A DNA stretch of 64,000 nucleotides, from the NCBI RefSeq assembly GCF_020829595.1, contig NZ_JAIVFW010000038.1:1-64000 (forward strand), given 5' to 3'. The DNA comes from Nostoc sp. CHAB 5844 (GTDB lineage Bacteria > Cyanobacteriota > Cyanobacteriia > Cyanobacteriales > Nostocaceae). The position numbers and the translations under genes are program-made. Below the pieces are notes generated by a model. It saw only the letters and a program-made list of their open reading frames with translations, ran no database searches and had not been told where the DNA came from. Shown piece after piece: positions 43,462-52,430 of this stretch. How positions within the stretch are numbered: position 1 is the stretch's first letter; every line of letters starts with the position of its first letter.

Positions 43462-45102
43462 ATGACAGATACAGGAACAACTACCAAAACCAGCGTCAAT
43501 AAGTTTGAAAAATTCAAAGCTGAAAAAGACGGACTCGCCGTTAAAGCAGAGATTGAGAAATTTGCTGCCCTGGGATGGGAAGCAATGGACGAAACCGACC
43601 GGGATCATCGACTCAAGTGGGTAGGAGTATTTTTCCGCCCAGTTACCCCAGGTAAGTTCATGATGCGGATGCGGATGCCCAACGGTATTCTCACCAGCGA
43701 CCAGATGCGTGTTTTGGCAGAAGTAGTCCAGCGTTACGGAGATGATGGTAGTGCTGACATTACCACCAGACAGAATATTCAATTGCGGGGGATCAGAATT
43801 GAAGATTTACCCGATATCTTCAATAAATTCCATAACGTCGGTTTAACCAGTGTTCAGTCAGGGATGGATAACGTCCGCAACATCACAGGCGATCCCGTGG
43901 CTGGACTGGATGCAGATGAATTGTTCGACACGCGAGATTTGGTGCAGCAAATTCAAGATATGCTCACCAATAAAGGCGAAGGCAACCCAGAGTTTACTAA
44001 CCTACCCCGCAAGTTTAATATCGCTATCACAGGTGGACGAGACAATTCAGTTCACGCCGAAATTAACGATTTGGCATTTGTGCCAGCGTTTAAAGAAGCA
44101 GGGGAGCAGAGGAGCCAGTGCGTTGCGGAGGGAACCTCCGTTGTAGCAACTGGCGTGAGCAGGGGAGCAGGGGGAGCAGAACTCAAATTCGGCTTTAACA
44201 TCTTGGTTGGTGGCTTTTTCTCAGCCAAACGTTGTGATGCAGCAATTCCTCTCAATGCTTGGGTAGCACCAGAAGATGTAGTTGCAGTATGTAGAGCCGT
44301 TTTAGAAGTGTTTCGGGACAATGGTTCACGCGCAAATCGCCTGAAATCTCGTTTGATGTGGTTGATTGATGAATGGGGTATAGATAAGTTCCGCGCAGAA
44401 GTTGAACAACGTTTAGGTAAATCATTTTTACCTGCTGCCCCCAAAGACGAAATTGATTGGGAAAAACGCGACCATATCGGTGCATATAAGCAAAAACAAC
44501 CAGGATTGAACTATGTAGGCTTTCACGTCCCAGTTGGGCGGTTGTATGCCGAAGATATGTTTGAAATTGCCCGCCTCGCCGAAGTTTACGGCAGCGGTGA
44601 AATTAGACTCACAGTTGAACAAAACATCATCATTCCCAATATTTCTGATGGTAGCCTCGGAACATTTTTGGCAGAACCTTTACTAGAAAGATTTTCCATC
44701 AATCCGGGGGTGTTAGAGCGATCGCTAGTTTCCTGCACAGGCGCACAATTTTGTAACTTTGCCCTCATCGAAACCAAAAACCGCGCCCTAGCCACCATTC
44801 AAGCTTTAGAAGCAGACTTAACCTTAACCCAGCCTGTTCGCATTCACTGGACTGGTTGCCCAAATTCCTGCGGACAACCACAAGTTGCAGACATCGGCTT
44901 AATGGGTACTAAAGCCCGGAAAGACGGCAAAGCCGTAGAAGGCGTAGACATCTATATGGGTGGCAAAGTTGGCAAAGATGCTCATTTAGGAACCTGTGCA
45001 ATTAAAGGCATACCCTGCGAAGACTTGCAACCAGTATTGCAAGACTTACTCATCAAGCACTTCGGCGCAAAGCTGAAACAAGAAGTGTTAGTTGAAGTAT
45101 GA
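43462..45102 (+). CDS. nirA: Ferredoxin-nitrite reductase
   Basis: The 546-aa enzyme reduces nitrite to ammonium with six electrons from ferredoxin, using siroheme and a 4Fe-4S cluster. Visible are MRMPNGILTSDQMR, the two ferredoxin-like half domains (ITTRQNIQLRG-type and LTVEQNIIIPN), and the cluster/siroheme cysteines in SCTGAQFCNFAL and GCPNSCGQPQ. Residues about 213-240 (between FVPAFKEAG and LKFGFNILVGGFFSA) are an unusual insertion encoded by an intergenic-type repeat. It is the first gene of the nitrate assimilation operon, behind the NtcA promoter. Confidence 0.95.
   Translation: MTDTGTTTKTSVNKFEKFKAEKDGLAVKAEIEKFAALGWEAMDETDRDHRLKWVGVFFRPVTPGKFMMRMRMPNGILTSDQMRVLAEVVQRYGDDGSADITTRQNIQLRGIRIEDLPDIFNKFHNVGLTSVQSGMDNVRNITGDPVAGLDADELFDTRDLVQQIQDMLTNKGEGNPEFTNLPRKFNIAITGGRDNSVHAEINDLAFVPAFKEAGEQRSQCVAEGTSVVATGVSRGAGGAELKFGFNILVGGFFSAKRCDAAIPLNAWVAPEDVVAVCRAVLEVFRDNGSRANRLKSRLMWLIDEWGIDKFRAEVEQRLGKSFLPAAPKDEIDWEKRDHIGAYKQKQPGLNYVGFHVPVGRLYAEDMFEIARLAEVYGSGEIRLTVEQNIIIPNISDGSLGTFLAEPLLERFSINPGVLERSLVSCTGAQFCNFALIETKNRALATIQALEADLTLTQPVRIHWTGCPNSCGQPQVADIGLMGTKARKDGKAVEGVDIYMGGKVGKDAHLGTCAIKGIPCEDLQPVLQDLLIKHFGAKLKQEVLVEV
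44104..44180. repeat. Interspersed repeat inserted in frame in nirA
   Basis: GCAGAGGAGCCAGTGCGTTG (44106-44125) and AGCAACTGGCGTGAGC match the repeats flanking nrtD. GGAGGGAACCTCC forms a central palindrome. The repeat contributes about 25 codons with no stop or frameshift. Confidence 0.75.
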
Positions 45103-45224
45103 AGTATGAAGGCTGAAGGACGAAGTATGAAAATTTTATCCTTTAGCCTCTAATCCCTAGCCTCTAGTCCGTCTTCTTTCCGCCAGTGCATAACAACTCC
45201 CAAAAGACAAAGGACAAATCCTAA

Positions 45225-46541
45225 ATGACCAATCTTTCCCGCAGAAAATTTATTTTCACCACTGGCGCAGCAGCAGCAGCTTCTATTGTTGCTCATGGTT
45301 GTTCCAGCAATACAGCCTCTAGTGGTGGTAATGCACCATCTGCTGCACCAGCAGCCAATGTCTCTACAGTTGCGAATGCTCCCAAAGTAGAGACAACCAA
45401 AGCCAAACTCGGATTTATTGCTCTGACTGATTCTGCACCTCTAATTATTGCCAAAGAAAAAGGTTTCTTTGCTAAATACGGCATGACCGATGTCGAAGTT
45501 ATCAAGCAAAAATCTTGGCCTGTTACCCGCGATAACTTAAAAATCGGTTCTGCTGGCGATGGTATTGATGGCGCACACATCCTCAGCCCCATGCCTTACC
45601 TGATGACCATTAACGATAAAGTGCCAATGTATCTTTTGGCGCGGTTAAATACAAATGGTCAAGCTATCTCGGTTGCTAATAAATTCAAAGAACTTAAAGT
45701 CAATTTAGAAAGCAAAGCACTTAAAGAAGCCGCAACTAAAGCGAAAGCTGATAAAAAATCCTTGAAAGCTGGAATCACATTTCCAGGCGGTACTCATGAT
45801 TTGTGGATGCGCTATTGGTTAGCGGCTGGTAATATTAATCCCGATCAAGACATGGTTTTGGAACCTGTACCACCACCACAAATGGTTGCCAACATGAAAG
45901 TCAATACAATTGATGCTTTCTGTGTAGGTGAACCTTGGAATGCTCAATTAGTCAGCCAAAAATTAGGTTATTCAGCCTTAGTTACAGGTGAATTGTGGAA
46001 AGACCATCCAGAAAAAGCCTTTGCAATGCGCCAAGATTGGGTTGATAAAAATCCTAACGCTGCACAGGCATTATTGATGGCAATTCTAGAAGCGCAACAA
46101 TGGTGCGACAAGCTAGAAAACAAAGAGGAAATGTGCAAAATCTGTGCTGACCGCAAATACTTTAATGTTGCTGCGGCAGATATTATCGAGAGAGCTAAAG
46201 GTAATATTGACTTTGGCGATGGGCGTACAGAAAAAGAATTCCCCTACCGGATGAAATTCTGGGCAGATAATGCTTCCTATCCCTACAAGAGCCATGATAT
46301 TTGGTTTTTAACTGAAGATATTCGCTGGGGCTATCTGCCAAAAGATACCAAAGTTAAAGAAATCGTTGACCAAGTAAATAAAGAAGACTTGTGGAAAAAA
46401 GCAGCCAAAGCTATTGGTGTACCAAATTCCGAAATTCCTACTAGTAGTTCTCGTGGAGTAGAAACTTTCTTTGATGGTGTGAAATTCGATCCAGAAAAAC
46501 CAGAAGAATATTTGCAAGCTTTGAAAATTAAGAAAGTCTAA
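45225..46541 (+). CDS. nrtA: Nitrate ABC transporter substrate-binding protein NrtA
   Basis: The 438-aa lipoprotein binds nitrate/nitrite in the periplasm. The N-terminus has a twin-arginine (NLSRRKFIF) and lipobox (VAHGC) signal, then a linker rich in Ala/Ser. The body shows KLGFIALTDSAPLIIAKEKGFFAKYG and FPGGTHDLWMRYWLAAG, the NrtA-type binding lobe. The same lobe is fused to the ATPase in NrtC. The gene follows nirA by 122 bases, which contain heptamer repeats. Confidence 0.93.
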   Translation: MTNLSRRKFIFTTGAAAAASIVAHGCSSNTASSGGNAPSAAPAANVSTVANAPKVETTKAKLGFIALTDSAPLIIAKEKGFFAKYGMTDVEVIKQKSWPVTRDNLKIGSAGDGIDGAHILSPMPYLMTINDKVPMYLLARLNTNGQAISVANKFKELKVNLESKALKEAATKAKADKKSLKAGITFPGGTHDLWMRYWLAAGNINPDQDMVLEPVPPPQMVANMKVNTIDAFCVGEPWNAQLVSQKLGYSALVTGELWKDHPEKAFAMRQDWVDKNPNAAQALLMAILEAQQWCDKLENKEEMCKICADRKYFNVAAADIIERAKGNIDFGDGRTEKEFPYRMKFWADNASYPYKSHDIWFLTEDIRWGYLPKDTKVKEIVDQVNKEDLWKKAAKAIGVPNSEIPTSSSRGVETFFDGVKFDPEKPEEYLQALKIKKV

Positions 46542-46609
46542 TTTTTTCACATTTCCCAACTATCACAACAAACTTTAGTATCACTTAATTCCTACGGAAG
46601 AATAAGAAA

Positions 46610-47449
46610 ATGACAGCTATTACTGGAAATCGCACATTTAGAAAAAAACCGCAAAAGGCTATTAATAAATTTATTTTTAATAAAGTTGTCCCACCTTTGG
46701 TAGCACTAGCTATTTTTCTAGTTATTTGGCAATTACTTTGTTTAAATCCAAACTTTAAATTACCTGGGCCAATAGAAACTTTTTCAGAAACTTTTGATCC
46801 GTTTATTATTCACCCGTTTTTTGATAATGGCGAAAGTGATAAGGGTTTGGGCTGGCAGATACTCAGTAGTTTAGGAAGGGTTGGTTTAGGTTTTTCATTA
46901 GCAACAATTGTCGGCATCACATTAGGCATTTTAATTGGTGCTAATCAATTTGTATACAACGCGGTAGATCCTATATTCCAAGTATTGCGAACTGTACCGC
47001 CTCTGGCATGGCTACCAATTTCTCTGGCAGCATTTCAACAGGCTAATCCTTCGGCAATTTTCGTTATCTTTATCACATCAATTTGGCCGATTATTATTAA
47101 TACAACAGTGGGTGTGCAGCAAATACCTCAAGATTATGTGAATGTTGCCAGAGTCTTAAAACTAAAAGGTGCAAAGTATTTCTTTAAGATTGTGTTTCCG
47201 GCGACTGTGCCTTATATTTTTACAGGCTTACGCATTGGGATTGGTTTATCTTGGTTAGCAATTGTTGCGGCTGAAATGCTAGTTGGGGGTGTGGGTATTG
47301 GTTCGTTTATTTGGGATGCTTACAATACGACTACGGAAACAAATTTGAGTGAGATTATTTTGGCTTTAATTTATGTTGGGTTGGTGGGGTTGATGTTGGA
47401 TAGGTTGGTCGGTTTTATTGCGAGTAAGGTGGTAGCAGAACAAAAGTAG
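46610..47449 (+). CDS. nrtB: Nitrate ABC transporter permease NrtB
   Basis: The 279-aa inner-membrane permease has about six hydrophobic segments and the EAA-type loop (VARVLKLKGAKYFFKIVFPATVPYIFTGLRIG). The N-terminus is cytosolic and basic. It should form the channel for NrtA-delivered nitrate with NrtC and NrtD as ATPases. It lies 68 bases after nrtA. A 'gaaccgcagagacacagaga' repeat follows the gene. Confidence 0.93.
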   Translation: MTAITGNRTFRKKPQKAINKFIFNKVVPPLVALAIFLVIWQLLCLNPNFKLPGPIETFSETFDPFIIHPFFDNGESDKGLGWQILSSLGRVGLGFSLATIVGITLGILIGANQFVYNAVDPIFQVLRTVPPLAWLPISLAAFQQANPSAIFVIFITSIWPIIINTTVGVQQIPQDYVNVARVLKLKGAKYFFKIVFPATVPYIFTGLRIGIGLSWLAIVAAEMLVGGVGIGSFIWDAYNTTTETNLSEIILALIYVGLVGLMLDRLVGFIASKVVAEQK

Positions 47450-47558
47450 TCAACAGTTCAACATATTCTCTATTAAACGAACCGCAGAGACACAGAGAGC
47501 GCAGAGAAAGAGAAGGTGTATCAGAAATAGTTGACAATTGACTAAGGACTAATAACAA

Positions 47559-49547
47559 ATGACTACAGCTTTTGTTGAAGTTGACCACGTTGATAGAATA
47601 TTTGATTTACCGAATGGTGGGAAATATATCGCTCTGAAAAATATTGAGTTGAAAATCCGCCAAGGGGAATTTGTTTCTTTAATTGGACATTCTGGTTGTG
47701 GAAAATCTACTTTACTTAATATCATTGCGGGTTTAGATAAAGCTAGTATTGGTGGCGTGACTCTGGAAGGTAGGGAAATTAGAGAACCTAGTCCAGACCG
47801 GATGGTGGTGTTTCAAAATTACTCGTTGCTTCCCTGGTTAACGGTGCGGGAAAATATCGCTTTGGCTGTTGATGAGGTTTATCACAATAAGTTGAAAAGC
47901 GATCGCACCCGCATCATCGAAGAACATATCGATATGGTAGGCTTGCGTCTAGCAGCTAAGAAGCGTCCCAGTGAGTTATCTGGCGGGATGAAACAACGAG
48001 TTGCGATCGCACGTGCTTTGGCTATTCGTCCGAAGTTGTTATTGTTAGACGAACCTTTTGGAGCGTTAGATGCGCTCACACGAGGTAGTTTGCAAGAACA
48101 ATTGATGAAAATCTGCAACGAGCATAATGTTACCTGCGTGATGGTAACTCATGATGTGGATGAAGCACTATTGTTGAGCGATCGCATTGTTATGCTCACC
48201 AATGGCCCAGAAGCTCACATCGGACAAATCCTCGAAGTCCCAATCCCTCGTCCCCGTCAACGTTTGGAAGTGGTAAATCATCCCAGTTACTACAATCTGC
48301 GGAATGAGATGATTTACTTCCTCAACCAACAAAAGCAAGCCAAGAAACGCAAAGTTCAACAAACAGTCGCACCTGTAGCGGTATCTCCAAGAGGCTTAGA
48401 AAAAGTCAATCTCGAAATTGGTTTTCTACCTTTGACTGATGCTGCACCTTTAATCGTGGCTCAAGAAAAAGGTTTCTTTGCTGAATATGGTTTAGAAGTC
48501 ACTCTTAGCCGTGCAGCAAATTGGAATGAAATCGCCAAAGGCGTGGCTACAGGCTCCTTAGACGCAGCTCAAATGCTGGCAGGGATGCCCTTAGCCCTAA
48601 CTTTAGGCGCAGGTGGTAAAACACCAATTCCAGTTGTTAACGCGCTGAATCTTTCTCGCAATGCCAACGCTATCACCTTAAGCAAAAGACTATATAGCGA
48701 AGGTGTCAGAAATCTAGCCGACCTCAAAGCTTCAATAAACGCTACTCCCGACCAGATTTTGACATTGGGAGTCGTTCATCCGACATCCATGCAGAACTTA
48801 ATTCTGCGTTATTGGTTAGCGGCTGGTGGTATCGATCCCGATAGAGATGTTAGTTTAACTGCGATCGCTCCAATGGAAATGGTCGCTCAACTGGGAGCCG
48901 GAACCATTGACGGTTACTGTGCAGGTGAACCTTGGAGCTATATGGCTGTTCATGATGATGTCGGTTTTGTTGCAGCCACCGCCTTAGAAATTTGGTCAGG
49001 ACAGCCCAAAAAAGTATTAGGTGTGCGCGAAGAATGGGCGCAGCAGTATCCAGAAACTTATCTAGCCCTCGTCAAAGCCCTGCTAGAAGCTTGCAAATAC
49101 TGTGATGACCTCCGCAACCGCGAAGAAATTATCGATTTAATCTGCCGTCCTGAGTACCTAAATATCAATCCTGTATACGTCCGCCCAGGCTTCATTGATC
49201 CCTACGATCGCGGCGATGGTACCCAACCCCAATCACTCACAGCCTACAACCAGTTTTACCTCAACAAAACCAACTATCCCAACCGCACCGAAATCTTGTG
49301 GATGGTGACTCAACTAGCACGCTGGGGTTTAACACCCTTCCCCAAAAACTGGGTAGAAGTTATCGAAAGAGTTTGCCGTGCAGACATATTTGGCGCAGCC
49401 GCCCGCGACCTCGGCTTACTCGATATCGGCTATGACGACCCAATTCACTTATTCGACGGTAAAATTTTTAACCCATCCGAACCCCTAGAGTATCTCAAAA
49501 GCTTAGAAATCAAACGAGATATCCGTATAGAAGAAATCTTTATTTAG
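47559..49547 (+). CDS. nrtC: Nitrate ABC transporter ATPase NrtC with NrtA-like C-terminal domain
   Basis: The 662-aa protein has an N-terminal ABC ATPase (about 1-260) with Walker A GHSGCGKST, signature LSGGMKQR and Walker B LLLLDEPFGALDA. The C-terminal NrtA-like domain (about 285-655) starts VNLEIGFLPLTDAAPLIVAQ. In the characterised cyanobacterial transporter this domain regulates uptake in response to ammonium. The fusion is normal for NrtC. It lies 110 bases after nrtB. Confidence 0.94.
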   Translation: MTTAFVEVDHVDRIFDLPNGGKYIALKNIELKIRQGEFVSLIGHSGCGKSTLLNIIAGLDKASIGGVTLEGREIREPSPDRMVVFQNYSLLPWLTVRENIALAVDEVYHNKLKSDRTRIIEEHIDMVGLRLAAKKRPSELSGGMKQRVAIARALAIRPKLLLLDEPFGALDALTRGSLQEQLMKICNEHNVTCVMVTHDVDEALLLSDRIVMLTNGPEAHIGQILEVPIPRPRQRLEVVNHPSYYNLRNEMIYFLNQQKQAKKRKVQQTVAPVAVSPRGLEKVNLEIGFLPLTDAAPLIVAQEKGFFAEYGLEVTLSRAANWNEIAKGVATGSLDAAQMLAGMPLALTLGAGGKTPIPVVNALNLSRNANAITLSKRLYSEGVRNLADLKASINATPDQILTLGVVHPTSMQNLILRYWLAAGGIDPDRDVSLTAIAPMEMVAQLGAGTIDGYCAGEPWSYMAVHDDVGFVAATALEIWSGQPKKVLGVREEWAQQYPETYLALVKALLEACKYCDDLRNREEIIDLICRPEYLNINPVYVRPGFIDPYDRGDGTQPQSLTAYNQFYLNKTNYPNRTEILWMVTQLARWGLTPFPKNWVEVIERVCRADIFGAAARDLGLLDIGYDDPIHLFDGKIFNPSEPLEYLKSLEIKRDIRIEEIFI

Positions 49548-49610
49548 TCATTAGTCATTTGTCATTCGTTTTTTGTCTTTTGTCCTTAGTTCTTTTATCG
49601 CCTCTTCCTT

Positions 49611-49696
49611 TGCGTCTTTGCGCTACGCCAGTTGCTTCAAGTCGGCAGAGCCGCCCACGGTGCTGTCTCCCCAACGCACTGGCTCCTCTGCGTGAG
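49611..49696. repeat. Interspersed repeat upstream of nrtD (left inverted copy)
   Basis: It reads GCGCTACGCCAGTTGCTTCA and AGTCGGCAGAGCCG, then CGGTGCTGTCTCCCCAACGC and ACTGGCTCCTCTGCGTGAG. It is the reverse complement of the outer parts of 50562-50713. The two copies thus flank nrtD as inverted repeats. Confidence 0.8.
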
Positions 49697-49721
49697 TAAA
49701 TCATAAAATCAGAAAAATATC

Positions 49722-50552
49722 ATGCAATTAGTCAACAAAACTCTCAAACAACCAAAAACCAAAGCAGATAACTTCCTCGTAATAGATGGCGTAAGCAAAA
49801 TTTACCCAACTCCCGAAGGCCCCTACACAGTCCTCAATGGCATTGATCTCAAAGTCCGTGAAGGCGAATTTGTTTGCTTAATTGGTCACTCTGGCTGCGG
49901 TAAATCCACCCTCCTGAATATGGTGTCTGGGTTCAACACCCCTACCGATGGTGTTGTCATGCTGCAAGACCAGCCCATCACCGAACCAGGCCCAGACCGG
50001 ATGATGGTATTTCAAAACTATTGCTTACTGCCTTGGCTGAGTGTCTTTGATAACGTTTATCTAGCTGTAGATTCCGTATTTCCCAAAAAGCCCCAAGCAG
50101 AAAAACGCGCCATTGTTAGAGAACATTTAGCAATGGTGGGACTGACAGAAGCCGCCGACAAGAAACCAAATCAGATTTCCGGTGGGATGAAACAGCGAGT
50201 AGCTATTGCCCGCGCCCTTTCTATCCGTCCGCAAGTTTTGATTCTGGATGAACCCTTCGGTGCGTTAGACGCAATCACCAAAGAAGAATTGCAAGAAGAA
50301 TTACTGCAAATCTGGAGTGACCATCAAGTTACTGTTCTGATGATTACTCACGACATTGATGAAGCATTATTCTTAGCCGACAGAGTAGTGATGATGACCA
50401 ATGGCCCAGCTGCTCAAATCGGTGAAGTTTTAGAGATTCCCTTTTCCCGTCCCCGCAACCGTCGCCGCATTATGGAAGACCCCGAATACTATAACTTGCG
50501 GAATTATGCTTTGGACTTCTTGTATCGGCGGTTTGCTCATGATGAAGAGTAA
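49722..50552 (+). CDS. nrtD: Nitrate ABC transporter ATPase NrtD
   Basis: The 276-aa ATPase has Walker A GHSGCGKST, Q-loop FQNYCLLPWL, signature ISGGMKQR and Walker B VLILDEPFGALDA, the NrtD/SsuB type. It pairs with NrtC on the NrtB permease. It is bracketed by inverted repeats at 49611-49696 and 50562-50713. The gene order nrtABCD is preserved. Confidence 0.93.
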   Translation: MQLVNKTLKQPKTKADNFLVIDGVSKIYPTPEGPYTVLNGIDLKVREGEFVCLIGHSGCGKSTLLNMVSGFNTPTDGVVMLQDQPITEPGPDRMMVFQNYCLLPWLSVFDNVYLAVDSVFPKKPQAEKRAIVREHLAMVGLTEAADKKPNQISGGMKQRVAIARALSIRPQVLILDEPFGALDAITKEELQEELLQIWSDHQVTVLMITHDIDEALFLADRVVMMTNGPAAQIGEVLEIPFSRPRNRRRIMEDPEYYNLRNYALDFLYRRFAHDEE

Positions 50553-50561
50553 AGATTTTGT

Positions 50562-50713
50562 CTCACGCAGAGGAGCCAGCGCGTTGGGGAGACAGCACCG
50601 TGGTGAGGCAGTCCGGTCTGGGGGTTCCCCCCGCAACGCACTGGCTCGACTTGAGATGACTGTCGTCGGCTCTGCCGACTTGAAGCAACTGGCGTAGCGC
50701 AGAGGCGCAAAGA
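50562..50713. repeat. Interspersed repeat downstream of nrtD (right inverted copy)
   Basis: CTCACGCAGAGGAGCCAGCG to CACCGTGG (50562-50604) and CGGCTCTGCCGACTTGAAGC to GTAGCGCA (about 50667-50702) match the left copy in reverse. An extra 60-base insert holds GGGGGTTCCCCCC and GCAACGCACTGGCTCG, a nested second repeat. Confidence 0.8.
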
Positions 50714-50743
50714 AGAGCGCGAAAGTAATTTAGGAAGATTGGA

Positions 50744-52243
50744 ATGCTAAAAAATTTATTTTCATTCAGGGATCGTTATCGCATCTTACATCAGACTTGG
50801 TTTGCCTTTTTTCTCACCTTTGTCTGTTGGTTTAACTTTGCTCCGTTTGCTACCACGATTGGGAAGCAGTTACATTTAGCACCTGAGCAAATTAAAACTT
50901 TGGGAATCTGCAACTTAGCCTTAACAATTCCAGCGCGGCTAATTATTGGGATGCTGTTAGACCGTTTCGGCCCCAGGATTACTTATTCAATATTGTTGAT
51001 GTTTGCGGCTGTTCCCTGTTTAGCTACGGCGTTATCTCAAGATTTTAATCAACTAGTCATCAGCCGCTTGTTAATGGGAATTGTCGGTTCCGGGTTTGTC
51101 GTCGGTATCCGCATGGTAGCTGAATGGTTCCCGCCGAAAGAAATGGGAAGCGCGCAAGGTATTTATGGAGGTTGGGGAAATTTTGGGGCTTTTGGTGCAG
51201 AATTTGCCTTACCGATAGTTGCTGTTGGTACTAGCTTTTTGGCTGGTGGTGCTTCTAACTGGCGGTTGACGATCGCTCTAACTGGTATCATTGCCGCTAT
51301 CTATGGCGTGATTTACTTCAACACCGTTCAAGATACACCTGCTGGCAAAGTTTACAAGCGACCAAAGAAAAATGGTGCGTTAGAAGTAACCAGCGTCAAA
51401 AGTTTCTGGGCGATGATAGTTTCAAATTTTGGTTTAATATTCGCCCTCGGTTTATTAGCTTGGCGGTTAGAACAAAAGAATATTCACTTCCTAACTCTCA
51501 CCCAAATGTATTTAGTTTGGTTAGCTTTAGCAGGATTATTTGCTTACCAAACTTACAAAGCTTATGAAGTCAATAAAGAACTATTAATTGGCAGAAAAAC
51601 TTATGCTCCTGCACAGCGTTATAACTTCAGCCAAGTTGCATTACTCGAATTTACTTACGTAACTAACTTTGGTTCAGAATTAGCAGCTGTTTCCATGCTG
51701 CCAGCCTTCTTTGAAAAAACCTTTGCTTTAGAACACGTAGTAGCAGCCATGATTGCTGCTACTTATCCATTTTTAAACTTAGTTTCTCGTCCCAGCGGTG
51801 GTGTAATTTCTGATAAATTTGGTTCTCGCAAGTGGACAATGACCATTATTTCCGCTGGCATTGGTGTTGGCTATTTGATGGCACATTTTATTAATGGTAA
51901 CTGGCCAATTGGGCTGGCGATCGCAGTCACGATGTTTTGTGCTTACTTTGCCCAAGCTGGCTGCGGTGCAACCTACGGTATTGTTCCCCTGATCAAAAAA
52001 GAAGCCACCGGACAAATTGCAGGCAACGTCGGCGCTTACGGGAATTTTGGCGGCGTAGTTTACCTCACAATTTACAGCTTAACTGATGCACCAACCCTAT
52101 TTACCACAATGGGTATAGCAGCAATGATTTGTGCTTTTATGTGTGGTTTCTTTCTCAAAGAACCACAAGGTTCTTTTGCGGGTGCGGCGGAAGAATTACC
52201 AGAATCTTCAACTCAAAAATCTGTAACTTTAGCCGAAGAATAA
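50744..52243 (+). CDS. nrtP: MFS nitrate/nitrite transporter (NrtP/NarK family)
   Basis: The 499-aa major facilitator protein has twelve hydrophobic segments and both nitrate/nitrite porter signatures: GGWGNFGAFGAEFALP and GNVGAYGNFGGVVYLTIYS. It also has the MFS loop RLIIGMLLDRFGPR. It should take up nitrate/nitrite at the plasma membrane. Its place inside an nrtABCD operon is unusual, since cyanobacteria mostly use either the ABC or the MFS system. It lies about 190 bases after nrtD and before narB. Confidence 0.92.
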   Translation: MLKNLFSFRDRYRILHQTWFAFFLTFVCWFNFAPFATTIGKQLHLAPEQIKTLGICNLALTIPARLIIGMLLDRFGPRITYSILLMFAAVPCLATALSQDFNQLVISRLLMGIVGSGFVVGIRMVAEWFPPKEMGSAQGIYGGWGNFGAFGAEFALPIVAVGTSFLAGGASNWRLTIALTGIIAAIYGVIYFNTVQDTPAGKVYKRPKKNGALEVTSVKSFWAMIVSNFGLIFALGLLAWRLEQKNIHFLTLTQMYLVWLALAGLFAYQTYKAYEVNKELLIGRKTYAPAQRYNFSQVALLEFTYVTNFGSELAAVSMLPAFFEKTFALEHVVAAMIAATYPFLNLVSRPSGGVISDKFGSRKWTMTIISAGIGVGYLMAHFINGNWPIGLAIAVTMFCAYFAQAGCGATYGIVPLIKKEATGQIAGNVGAYGNFGGVVYLTIYSLTDAPTLFTTMGIAAMICAFMCGFFLKEPQGSFAGAAEELPESSTQKSVTLAEE

Positions 52244-52430
52244 ATCCCAAAAATTAAGGATGAAGTTAGCTAAATAATTTCATCCTAATTCTTTTATCTA
52301 TCTGCGTTCATCTGCGTGCATCAGCGGTTACTAATTAATTTCTATTACTAATTACCAAAATTGTTTTTATAAAAAACCACAGATGAATTATCTGTGTCTA
52401 GCCTCCAAAAATCAAAAGTGGTGTAGCTAC

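Noticed and set aside
43390-43782. 130-codon minus-strand frame over the nirA start
   Set aside because: Shadow of nirA in another frame, no family features.
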